Below, piece by piece: positions 46,061-57,600 of a DNA stretch of 64,000 bases. The DNA comes from Prevotella sp. (GTDB taxonomy: Bacteria; Bacteroidota; Bacteroidia; Bacteroidales; Bacteroidaceae), in assembly GCA_022511075.1 (NCBI GenBank), contig JAFLSE010000006.1, forward strand, positions 1-64,000, given 5' to 3'. The position numbers and the translations under genes are program-made. Under the pieces are notes generated by a model, which was not told where the DNA came from, ran no database searches, and worked only from the letters and a program-made list of their open reading frames with translations. Each line of letters begins with the position of its first letter. Position 1 is the stretch's first letter.

Positions 46061-47497
46061 ATGCCAAGAAAGAAGAAAGATGACACCCAGCAGAAGGCTG
46101 GTGTCGAAAGTGGTTCACAGAACCGTGAGCAGAAAGCTGCAAAACAGACTGACCAGCAGCAGAGCGATGACCAGAAAATGCAGACTCAGAAAGTTGCGGT
46201 GACTACAACCGAGGGGAACACCATTGACAAGATTCGTATCTTCCAGAAAGAAGGTGCGACGATGGTGCAGGCTGACTATGGAAGACTGAACCCCGACGGG
46301 AAGACCCCCGAAGAACGGCGTGCGAACATGCGCACCCAGCTGGCCCGCCAGCTGACACCCGAACAGGCTCAGGAGTACCAGCGGCTCTATGCCGATGACC
46401 CAGCCAAGGCCAAGGAGTTTGCCGTGCAGAGCGTCTATCCGATGCACGTGGACGATGCTGCCTTCCATCAAAAAGACACCGTCATTAACGACCGCAAGGT
46501 GAACTACATCACCATCGAGAAGATTACGGAAGACACGCTTTTGCTGAACGCCCTCTACAAAGAAGGCGTGAATGTTGACCGTATGAACCGTGAGCAGCGC
46601 ACCGCCGCCATTGCCGCCATGAGTCCCGATGCCAAGCAGAAGGTTCTGGACAGCGAAAAAGGGTTGCTGGACAAATGGCAGCTTGCCTTTGGCGAGAAAG
46701 GCAACCCTGATTCGCGCTTCTATGGCATCATGAACCACGAGGAACTGGCCTCTTTCCGCCATCGTGCCGAGGTGACGCTGGGCCGTGAGGAGGTGAAAGA
46801 CAAGAACGGCAATACTGTCCGTGACAAGAGGGGTAATCCAGAGACCCGCGAGGTCATTAAGAGCGTAGGTGCTCCGCTGACGATGGCAGACATCGCTGGA
46901 CGCGTGGAGCAGCGTGTGCTGGCCAGACACCAGGACAACGAGGCAAAGCTCGAAGCCGCCAAGAAGGTGGATTGGTCGAAATTCAAGCTGCCCAGCGCAG
47001 CCAATATCACGGCCCTGCGCTATACGCCGTCAAAGGAGCACCCCGACCGCGTGTGGCTGAACGGCAAGGTGAACGGCATCGAGGTGTTTGGCCTGCTGTC
47101 GAAGAACGAGACCATTGCCGCAAAGAACAAAGTGGCCACGTTAGAGCAGGTGGCCGCCGCCAATAAGGGATTCCGTGAGAAAGTGCTCGACATCGTAGGC
47201 CCCCAACAGAAGCAAGCCGTCAGCGAGGAAGTCGCCGTCAAGGCCATCGTAGACCGTGCTTCTGACTCTTCGGCCCGCAGCTTCACCACCGAGCAGGTGA
47301 ACACGCTGAACGGCTATGTCGCCGGTGCTGGCACCCCGGAGGAGCGCACGCAGGTGTTCGCCAGCCTGTGGGAGAAGGCTCAGCCCCAGCTCATCGAGGC
47401 AGGTGTGAATGAGGCATGGCAGGCTGATGCCCGCAAAGAATTGCAGGATCTGGGTGAGGGCATTGTGCGTGGTGAGCAGCAAGCCATGAAACGTTAA
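46061..47497 (+). CDS. Element accessory protein with C-terminal module shared with the 47801 gene
   Basis: The 478-residue soluble protein has a Lys/Gln-rich N-terminus (MPRKKKDDTQQKAG). A central region (about 50-360) contains SRFYGIMNHEELASFRHRAEVTLG and LRYTPSKEHPDRVWLNGKVNGIEVFGLLSK, typical of uncharacterised Bacteroidota element proteins. Residues about 390-478 (DRASDSSARSFTTEQ ... EAWQADARKELQDLGEGIVRGE) are similar to the C-terminus of the protein at 47801. It is the first gene of the transcript from the regulon promoter at 45947. The function is unknown; a role in DNA processing or host takeover is inference. Confidence 0.65.
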   Translation: MPRKKKDDTQQKAGVESGSQNREQKAAKQTDQQQSDDQKMQTQKVAVTTTEGNTIDKIRIFQKEGATMVQADYGRLNPDGKTPEERRANMRTQLARQLTPEQAQEYQRLYADDPAKAKEFAVQSVYPMHVDDAAFHQKDTVINDRKVNYITIEKITEDTLLLNALYKEGVNVDRMNREQRTAAIAAMSPDAKQKVLDSEKGLLDKWQLAFGEKGNPDSRFYGIMNHEELASFRHRAEVTLGREEVKDKNGNTVRDKRGNPETREVIKSVGAPLTMADIAGRVEQRVLARHQDNEAKLEAAKKVDWSKFKLPSAANITALRYTPSKEHPDRVWLNGKVNGIEVFGLLSKNETIAAKNKVATLEQVAAANKGFREKVLDIVGPQQKQAVSEEVAVKAIVDRASDSSARSFTTEQVNTLNGYVAGAGTPEERTQVFASLWEKAQPQLIEAGVNEAWQADARKELQDLGEGIVRGEQQAMKR

Positions 47498-47578
47498 ATT
47501 CCCCATGTCTTGGATGTCTGGGCGTGTACCCTTATGGTGCATCCCCAGATTTCCAGATGACACATATTTGCTATATCT

Positions 47579-47785
47579 ATGAAGAATGAGATATCTTATT
47601 ATCGGCTCTACCTGACGCACCTGTTGGCTGAGTGGGGCGAGGAAAATAAGGTCAGTGCAGACCTCCTCGACGAGCGTGCTGACGCTGCCGAGGAAGAATA
47701 CGACAATGCCCGTCGCGATGGTCTCACCGTAGACCAGGCGCAAGAACGGGCAATGGCGGTGCTTTTGGATGGCCTGGGTGATTAG
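47579..47785 (+). CDS. Small acidic hypothetical protein
   Basis: A 68-residue protein (MKNEISYYRLYLTHLLAEWG..., ending AVLLDGLGD) that is acidic and helical; no family is recognised. It lies 81 bases after the previous gene and 15 bases before the next, in the same direction. It is in the same frame as the next gene but separated by TAG and an independent ATG, so it is treated as its own gene. Confidence 0.6.
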   Translation: MKNEISYYRLYLTHLLAEWGEENKVSADLLDERADAAEEEYDNARRDGLTVDQAQERAMAVLLDGLGD

Positions 47786-47800
47786 CAGCAAGAAAAAGAC

Positions 47801-48631
47801 ATGAAAGCCGACAAGGAACACAACGGTCAGACTGTAGAAAAGCACATTGCCCCCATACTTAACGACTATTTGCAGCGGAGCCTTCGCTTTCGCTATCAGA
47901 AGCTGGACATGATGCGCCAAGATTGCGACTACTATCTGGCGTATGGCCCTGGAACAGGCAAGTATCTGGCAGGACAGTCCGTGGGCGTACACATCGGCGT
48001 GATGCGCGGACTCTGGAACCATTTTGACGACAGCCAAAAGCCCCGGTGGCTTTCCTTGAAGCAGATAGAAGATTATGCCTTCAAGATGAATGTCGTCAAG
48101 AAAAAGAACACCCTGCAAGATGCTGTGCCCTATGATGGCGACCAGATGCAACTGCTTCGTGCCTGCAATATGCTTTGCTATGGTAAGGACGGGCGTGTAG
48201 AGCCTGTCTGTGTGTCGGCCATCACCAACCTGCATGGCGTGGTAATGGCCGGCACTCCGGCACGTCAGGTGGAAGCAAGCCGTCTGACAGCCCACGACAA
48301 AGACCTTTTGATGACAGAGGTCTTGAAGACCGTCAATCAGCGTTCACAAGAAATGCTTGATGTTGCGGAAAATGCCGTCGTGGAGCGAGCCACGGACCCA
48401 GGGGCAAGGGCGTTTTCGCCAGAGCAGCGCAAGGCTATAGAGCAGGCGGCTGATTATGGAGGCTATCATGACTCGTCCATGGGACGAGCCGCCTTCTATG
48501 ATGCACTTTTCAATAGTGCTGTGTCTCGGATGGGTGACATCCCTTTGACATGGAAGTCAGACGTGAGCGCAGAATTGAGAGAACTAGCTAAAGGTGAGGC
48601 ACGCGACCTGGTTGCGGGTCTGCATCGCTGA
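47801..48631 (+). CDS. LPD11-like domain protein with shared C-terminal module
   Basis: The N-terminal ~100 residues (QKLDMMRQDCDYYLAYGPGTGKYLAGQSVGVHIGVMRGLW, KPRWLSLKQIEDYAFKM) resemble the LPD11-type domains of large polyvalent proteins, which are carried into the recipient with element DNA. The C-terminal ~90 residues (ERATDPGARAFSPEQ ... LTWKSDVSAELRELAKGEARDLVAG) match the C-terminus of the protein at 46061. The total is 276 residues with an intact frame. It precedes the giant polyvalent gene by 27 bases. Confidence 0.65.
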   Translation: MKADKEHNGQTVEKHIAPILNDYLQRSLRFRYQKLDMMRQDCDYYLAYGPGTGKYLAGQSVGVHIGVMRGLWNHFDDSQKPRWLSLKQIEDYAFKMNVVKKKNTLQDAVPYDGDQMQLLRACNMLCYGKDGRVEPVCVSAITNLHGVVMAGTPARQVEASRLTAHDKDLLMTEVLKTVNQRSQEMLDVAENAVVERATDPGARAFSPEQRKAIEQAADYGGYHDSSMGRAAFYDALFNSAVSRMGDIPLTWKSDVSAELRELAKGEARDLVAGLHR

Positions 48632-48658
48632 CACAACAACAGATAAGAAACGAGTACT

Positions 48659-51600
48659 ATGGCGTATAATAAAAGGAAAAAACTACAGGATAACATTGAG
48701 GCCATCAAAATGGCCTTTGGCGCTGAGCGGAAAGGGGGCATCAGCGATACAGAACGTGAAGTGCTGAAAAAGTACAGCGGCTTCGGTGGGCTGAAGTTCA
48801 TACTAACCCCTGCCAGTTCGGAGGCAGACAAACAGAGTTGGAAGCAGACTGACCAGACCTATTTTGACCTGACACGAGAATTGTACAGTGTCATCCACGA
48901 GCATGCGAAAGACCCTCGTGAGGAGCAGGAACTGGTGAGCAGTGTCAAACGCTCTGTGACCACGGCTTTTTATACGCCCAACCAAGTGATAGAGAGCATT
49001 GCCAAGACACTCAAGTCTGCCGGTGTGGATTTGCGGTCAATGATAGATCCTTCGGCCGGTATTGGAAAGTTCGGCGATGCCTTCAAGGCAGAGTTCCCCG
49101 ATATCAAGGTGACGGACTTTGAGAAGGACCTGCTGACAGGAAAAATCCTAAAGGCTCTGAATCCCAAGGACGATGTGACCGTCGGTGGCTTCGAGACGGT
49201 ATCGGCTGACCGTAATGGCACATTTGACATTGCCGTGTCAAACATCCCCTTTGGCGACATCTCCGTCTTCGATGCAGAGTATAGCAATTCCACCGATGAG
49301 ATTCGTCGAAGCGCCACCAAAGCCATCCATAACTATTTCTTCTTGAAAGCGCTCGACATGGTGCGTGAAGGCGGCTTTGTAGCCTTTATCACGTCACGCG
49401 GCTTAATGGATTCTCCCTCAAACAATGCCCTTCGAGAAGAGTTGATTAAGAACTCCCGTCTGGTGGGAGCTTTTCGTCTGCCCGAAGGCATGTTTCTGGA
49501 TGAAGCAGGCACAGAGGTGGGCAGCGACCTGGTGGTACTCCAGAAATACACAGGTTATGATGCTTCGTTGGATCCAGACAGCCAGGCTTTCTGTGCTGTG
49601 GAGAACGGCTTTAAGGCGATGAGTGGTGAGGACTGGACGGACATCTCGCTCAATGCCCACTGGTGGCAGTCAATGATGGCTCCTGACTCGGAGGCTATCG
49701 TGGCCACAAAATGGGAGCGTGGTACCGACCCTTACGGCAAGCCGACACTGGTCTTCACGCACGATGGCGGCATAGAGGGCATAGCACAGCAACTGAAGGA
49801 ATATCTTAAGCGTGACTTGTATCAGGACTATGCAGACTATTACAAAGCCAATGCGCCTAAGCTCGATATGGTGAAGCCACAAACAGCAGCCCCAGAGTCC
49901 TCGCGACAGTTAGAATCACCGTCAGTCTCCCAAACATCGCAGAGTACTCCCATCCAACTCGACCTCTTTGCCATGTGGGATGCGCAAGCCCCACAGCAAC
50001 AGACAACGGTGGTACAGCTTTCCGTTGATCCCCGTCCTTATGACGGTGAGATGAAAACCTATTATCGTGACGGGATGGTCATCGAAGACGAGGAAACGGG
50101 GCAATTGGGGGTTATCAGTACCTCTGTCACCTATCCCCGGCAAACCATTTTTTCTCCGCTTACCCTTGACAAAGACCAGGAGGGGCGCATGCGCCAGTAT
50201 ATCCTTGTGCGTGATGCCTATCAGGAGCTGTATGCTACTGAGGCCGAGAGCCGCCAAGAACAGCCCCGGCTCCGTCGGGAGCTGAACCGCCACTATGACG
50301 GCTTTATTTCCCGATATGGCTATCTCAATGGGCGGAAGAATGTCCGCATCCTTTTGATGGATGGCATGGGGCGTGACGTGCTGGCCTTAGAGAACGGTCA
50401 GGACAAGGCGTATGTAAAGGCCGATATTTTCGAGCGTCCAGTCTCTTTCGTGGCTTATGAGATTACTTATGTTGACACCCCCGAAGACGCGCTTTTTGCT
50501 TCACTCAACCGCTATGGTGTCGTCAACCTTGAGTATATGGCAGGTCTCACTGGTCGGTCGGCAGAGGACCTGATAGACCAACTCAAAGGGCGTATCTACA
50601 ACCCTATTGGACATTCGGCATCTGGGCACTCGCAGGGCGAGCCTGCCGCTTCCCTTCTGGCCTACGACACAGCAGAACATTTCCTTTCGGGAAACGTCTA
50701 TGAGAAACTTGACCGTCTGCAAGCCTTCTATGAAGATATGCAAGAGACGATGCCTGACAGCCCGCTGGTCGATAGGGTGCGGGTGGCAGTTGAAGCCTTG
50801 GGGCAGTCACTGCCCCAGCAGATTCCTTTCGACGACATCGGTCTGCAGTTTGGTGAGCGTTGGATTCCCATATCTTATTATGAGGACTATATCAGCAAGC
50901 TCTTTGACACGGAGATGGAGATACACTATGCCGAGCATATTGACGAGTATTCACTGAAGTCCTCGAATCGCTATAGTCTGAAAATCCGCGAGGAGTTTTG
51001 TGTCCGTGGCGAATACAAGACCTACGACGGTATGGCTTTGCTGGCTCATGCGTTTCACAACACCACGCCCGACATTCAGAAATGTGTCGGCTATGATGCT
51101 GAAGGCAGAGACCTGAAAGGGCCTGATATGGAGAAAATCCAGCTGGCATCTGCCAAGATTGACGAGATACGTGATGGCTTTGCGGAATATTTAACGAACC
51201 TTCCCCGTGACAAGCGGGATGAGCTGCAAGCGATGTACAACCGTAAGTTCAATTGTTTTGTCAAGGCGAAGTACGACGGCTCTCACAAGACTTTTCCGGG
51301 TATTGACATGAAGATGCTGGGCAGCAGTCGGTTCAATGTAAAAGATATCTATAAGTCGCAGAAGGACTGTGTGTGGATGCTGCTTCAAAATGGAGGTGGC
51401 ATCTGCGACCATAAGGTAGGAACAGGAAAGACTCTGATCATGTGTATGGCTGCGCATGAAATGCACCGTCTGGGCATAGCCAATAAGCCGATGATCATTG
51501 CGTTGAAAGCCAATGTTGCTGAGATTGCCACTACTTATCAGGCCGCTTTTCCCGATGACAAGATTCTCTATGCCAGTGAGAAAGACTTTTCACCACAGAA

Positions 51601-54600
51601 CCGTAAGAATTTCTTCCTCCGTATCAAGAACAACGACTATGCCTGTGTTATCATGTCGCATGACCAGTTCGGCAAGATACCGCAGTCAATGGACATACAG
51701 CAGCAGATTCTCTCCGATGAGTTGCGCGACTTGGATGAAGCACTTGATCTCTTGCGCAGCCAGGGTGAAAACATTTCTGGCCGTATGCTTACGGGGTTGG
51801 AGAAACGCAAAGAGAACCTGAGTGTCATGCATCAGACAATAAATCATGATATGGAGCAGCGTAAGGATGATTTCGTAGACTTCGGACTGATGGGCATCGA
51901 CCATATCTTTGTTGATGAGAGTCATCAGTTTAAGAATCTCACCTTCACCACACGTCACCAGCGTGTGTCAGGCCTTGGCAACCCTGCCGGCTCTCAAAAG
52001 GCTCTCAACCTGCTCTATGCCATCCGTACCATCCAGAATCGTACAGGTAAAGATTTGGGTGCAACATTTCTCAGCGGCACCACCATCAGCAATTCTCTGA
52101 CGGAACTTTATCTGCTGTTCAAGTACCTGCGTCCACAGGCTATGGCCGCCCAAGGCATTCACAGCTTTGACGCTTGGGCCGCTGTCTATGCAAAAAAGAC
52201 CAGTGACTATGAGTTCAGTGTAACCAATTCCGTTGTGCAGAAAGAACGTTTCCGCTATTTTGTAAAAGTGCCGGAGCTTGCTACTTTTTACAATGAAATA
52301 ACCGATTACCGCACAGGTGAGGATGTTGGCCTTGACCGGCCAAATATGAATGTTATTTTGCATAACATCAAACCTACGGCTGACCAGCGAGATTTCAACG
52401 AGCGCCTGATGCAATTTGCTCAAACGGGTGATGGTGAGTTGATTTTCCGTGCCCCGTTAAGTGACCGAGAACAAAAGGGCAAGATGCTCATTGCCACGGA
52501 TGCCAGCCGTAAGGCCTCGCTTGATATGCGCTTGGTGGATCGTGAGCTTTTTGACGATGACCCAGACAATAAAGCCAGCCACTGTGCCCATTTAGTGTCG
52601 GAGTATTACCAGAAATACCATGATCAGAAAGGCACGCAGTTCATTTTCAGCGATCTCTCAACCTATAAACCTGGCGAATGGAATATTTTTCAGGAAATAA
52701 AGGATAAACTCGTTCGCGACTATGATATTCCTGCCGATGAGATACGATTCATCCAGGAGGCAAAAAACGAGAAACAACGCAAGGAGCTGATAAAGGCCAT
52801 GAACAACGGCACTATCCGCGTGCTGTTTGGCTCGACCTCGACGCTTGGTACTGGCGTGAATGCCCAGAAGCGGGCAGTGGCTGTTCACCATATTGACATA
52901 CCTTGGCGTCCTTCCGACTTGGAGCAGCGTGACGGCCGTGCCCGTCGCACAGGCAACGAAATCGCCAAACTCTATGCGGACAATAATGTGGATGTCATCA
53001 TCTATGCTGTGGAGCGCACGCTTGACAGCTATAAGTTCAATTTGTTGCAGAATAAGCAGCTCTTTATCTCCCAGCTGAAGACGAACAGCTTGGGTACCCG
53101 TGTCATAGACGAGGGAGCAATGGACGAAGAGAACGGCATGAACTTCGCCGAGTATGTGGCAATTCTTTCCGGTAATGATGACCTGCTTCAGAAAGCCAAG
53201 CTGGAGAAACGTATAATGGCTCTGGAGTCTGAACGTAAGACCTATATGCAGGCTCGCCGTGACACGGAGCGGCGACTGGAGGAGAACCAAGGAAAAGTGG
53301 AACAGAACATTACCATCATCAATAATATGACGGAAGACTATGAGAAATTCCAGAAAGTAGCCGTCAGGGGTAGTGATGGTACAGCATTGCCAGGCTTGAA
53401 GATGCAGAATGTAGATGAATATACCCCGGAAGGAGCCTATAACATAGAAGGTATGGGGCAGGCATTGCAAGATGCTGGGCGCACTGTCGGTAATAAAGAC
53501 CGTCAGATGGGCACGGTCTATGGCTTCCCCCTTATCGTTAACACCCATTATATGTGGGATGACAAAATGAAAAAAGAAGTTTATACTGGCAACACGTTCT
53601 ATGTGAAGGGGCATTATCTCTATGAACATAACAATGGCCATCTGGCCATGAGCAAAGACAACCGCCTTGGTGCCGTGCGCTATGGTGTGCAGGCTCTGGA
53701 GAAAATACCCAGTATCATTCAGCAGTATCGGGAGCGTAATGAAGCCTTGCAGAGAGACATTACAGAGTATCAGCGAATTGCAGGCAAATCATGGGGCAAG
53801 GAGGATGATTTGAAAGCGCTGAAGAAAGAGATGGAAGCCCTTGACAAGAAGATCCAAGAGGGGTTGGATAATGCTACCAAGAATATGCAAAAGTCGGAAG
53901 AGGAACCATATAAAATCAGTAAGTCGGGCCGTTACCATCAGGTGACATTTGCACGTGATGCTTTTGCTTTGGTGAGTATGGCAGAGATGCGTGAATTTGC
54001 TGATTCAGGCAATTGGCGTGAGTATGGATATGTGCAGAACGGGCATTGGGATGGGAAGTATATGGTAAGTGACCCCGAAGTAGTGGCAGGGTTTGCCGTG
54101 CGCCGTAATGCAGAGCAGTTTATCCAGCAGGTAATAAGCACTCATGAGGGTCGTCTGAATGATACAAAATGGCTTGTTACTACGGCAAAAGAGGATACTA
54201 AAGTTGACTTTGTACATCAGGGAAACGAGGTTATCTTTGCTGCCCGTCAACTGCTTATGGACCGTGGAATCGATTGGCATAAGCCGATGGAATTGATTCT
54301 GGAGGAAGGTAGTGAGCTATCGGAAGCAAAGCCTCCCATTTTGGTTTATTCCTTGGGTCAATATGGGCAGGGAGAACGAGGTGAGAATTTGCGTATTTTG
54401 GCCCATCAGGTGAAAGAACAAGGTACGGATGACATCATCACTCAAGCGGTCAACCAATTGTCAGGCATCTTCAATAACCTTTCTCCTGTTGAGCGTGAGA
54501 AAATGGTGTTGATACCAATGCCGGGAGCCAATGGGTTTCCTGCCTATACGGATGACCTTGTTTATAGGCTTAGTGAAAAACTTAATATCGGTAGTGATAG

Positions 54601-57600
54601 TGGGCTGGCTTGTTCGCCCCATCCTTCCATATATCAGCTCAAGAAAGAGCATGGCAGTAACAATCTGCCCCCAATAGCGTTTACCTACAATGGTAGCTTG
54701 CCAGAGGGAAGCATTGCCGTCTTGGTAGATAATGTATTGGATACGGGGCATACTCTCTCACAGGCCATCCATACTGATTTCGGCAAAGATGTGGAGATTC
54801 GTGCCGCAGTACTGGCTCATACGGACAACCATTTTCAGCTTCATCCAGACATTTTGGTAAAGGACATTGAAACCCTTCGGCAAGAGCGAAAAGATGATAT
54901 GGTATATTCAGAGGGGCGTATCGTTGCCCATATACAAGAGACTCCCAAACAGCAAGAAAAAGACTTTGATACGGACAATATGTTGCGTGATGCGTTGATA
55001 GAAGTGCTTCGCACAATGGGTATTGAGGTGATTGCTGATAGGACGGAGGGGCGGAAGGTCTTGGAACAGGCCGGTGGGAATGTTCGGTTTATGCGCATGT
55101 CGGGTAATCAGTTGTTTGTCAGCAATGCGCATCGGGCTGTGGAAAATGTCAGTCAGGGGAAAGCCACACCTATACAATGGCTGAAGATGATTGAGAAAGC
55201 AGGAGGTATCAAGACAGATGAAGACCGTTGGATGGGACTCAGTGACTGGCTGCGTAACAGTCAGGAACAGATGTTAGCCAAAGAACAAGTGTTGGACTAT
55301 ATCGCCGAGAACCAGATAATGATTGAAGAAACGCAATATGATGCGCCAGGTAACCGGTATGACAGCCCTAAACTTAATCGTCTGAACGAGGAGTTCTATA
55401 TTTTGATGGATGAAGCAGAGGAAGCGACAGCCTCCGTCTATGTTGATGACCATGCCCAGTGGGCTTTCAATGAACTGGTAAAGACTTATGGCGAGGAATT
55501 CAGATTGTGTACGAGTTATGTGGAAGATGATGGTGGTTGGCATCTTAAGCCTTTTGAATATTATGATGGTGAAGGCCCTACAAACCGTGCTGCCGCATAT
55601 TATGGTATTGGCAAGACAATAGACAGTACTCGTCTGAACTACGTTACTGATGGATTGGGCAATAACAGGGAGATAGCCCTGACCGTTCCCGCTATTGAAT
55701 CATGGGGAGCAGGTGACACTCTTCATTTTGGAGATGCTGGTGATGGCCGAACTGTGGCTTGGGTGCGTTTTGGGGAAACGATGAACGTGTGCTTGTCATT
55801 GACGAGATCCAGAGCAGGCGACACCAAGAAGGGCGTGTGCATGGCTATCTCACTGCTGGGATTCAAGAGAATCTTGACAAGATGGAACACCGAATCCGTG
55901 AGGCAATCCGTCGACGTGACGGTTATCATGAGGAACTGCGGGAAAAGTATGGTCAGGTACGTCCAAAAGAGTTTACTATTCCACAACTTCGGCAATTGAA
56001 TGATGCGCTGGAGAAGATGATGACTCAGGAGGATTATGAAAAATATAAGTGTCTTGATAATAGAGTCAAGGATCTTCAGACTCTACGGGATATCTATCGC
56101 GTGGATTGTGGCTTGGACAACCGAGCAGTGCCTGATGCTCCTTTCAAAAAGAATTGGCATGAATTGGCTATGAAACGTATGCTTCGCTATGCTGCGGAGA
56201 ACGGCTATGACCGTGTTGCCTGGACAACAGGCTTGCAGCAAGCAGAGCGTTATAATCTCGGCAATGTCGTGCAAGACATCCATATCAGTCCCTATGTTCC
56301 TGTGTCGTCTATGGAGGAAAATGGTTTTGACGTGGATATTTCTACTTCTGCTTCGGATAATGTATCCTGTATTTCTTTGTATGTTACCAAAGATGGGGTT
56401 GTATCGTCAAATGATTATCCCGTTTTTCATAACAAGCATATATCTGAGGTTGTTGGCAAAGCCTTGGGAGAGAAAATATTGTCAGTCACAGAGCCTGGCA
56501 CGACGATTTCTGGTGATGACTTACGGCTTGGCATTGATGGTATGCAGACTTTTTATGACCATATTATACCAAATTTCATCAATAAGTACGGCAAGCGTTG
56601 GGGAGTGCATACAGAAGATATCCACATTTCACATTTGGGCGATAAGGGTATGGCAATGCACTCGGTACAGGTTAATGAGCAGATGAAAAAAAATGTGCTA
56701 CGGCCCCAACCGATGTTTTTTAAAACAGACCACGGACAGGCTTACGGTTTTGTCTATGACAATAAGATATACATTGATCCGGTCATTGCTACGGCAGAAA
56801 CTCCTATCCATGAGTACACTCACCTATGGGCAGAGGTATTGCGACACCACAACCCGGAAGAATGGGCGAACATCGTGCAGATGATGAAAGATACGTCAGA
56901 CGTTTGGGCTCGTGTACTGATTCAATACCCTGACCTTCGTACAGATGATGAAATCGCAGAAGAAGCACTTGCCCAGTATAGTGGGCACCGTGGAACCCAA
57001 CGGTTAATGGAGTCTGTGAAAGGTGAGAAAAACGCCAGTGGTATTTTTGAGAAGATTTCTGCTGTCCTTGGCAAGTTTTGGAATGCCGTTGCAGATTTCC
57101 TTCATATTCACTATACCAATAAAGAGGAAGTAGCCGACCGTGTGATGTATGATATGCTGAATGGGATGAACCCACTCAAATATAAATTTGAGAAGCAAGA
57201 GGAACATAACATACAGGGCTTGGAAGGCTATGATAGAGAAGATATAGAGCAGAAGGTCAGGGACTATGTGAATGACAAATTGAGCGAGATCTACCCTGAT
57301 GAGGATGTGTATATAAAACAGGTCACTATCATCGGCAGTCGTTCCAGGGGGGATGCACATGAGGGCAGCGATCTTGACATCTTATTAGAATATGGTGGCG
57401 ATGGAGTAAAGGAGGATGCGCTCTTCAATGTTCTCAACAAGCATCGTCTGGAGATTAATGGTATTTCTGTAGACATCAATCCTATCAATGAACGCTATTC
57501 ACTGAATACTGAGCAATGGCTGGAGCGTGACCTTCGCTGGCGGCAAAAGGATGCCGATACCAAAGGTCGTGAACAGATTCCTGCCAAGGGGGACGAGAGT

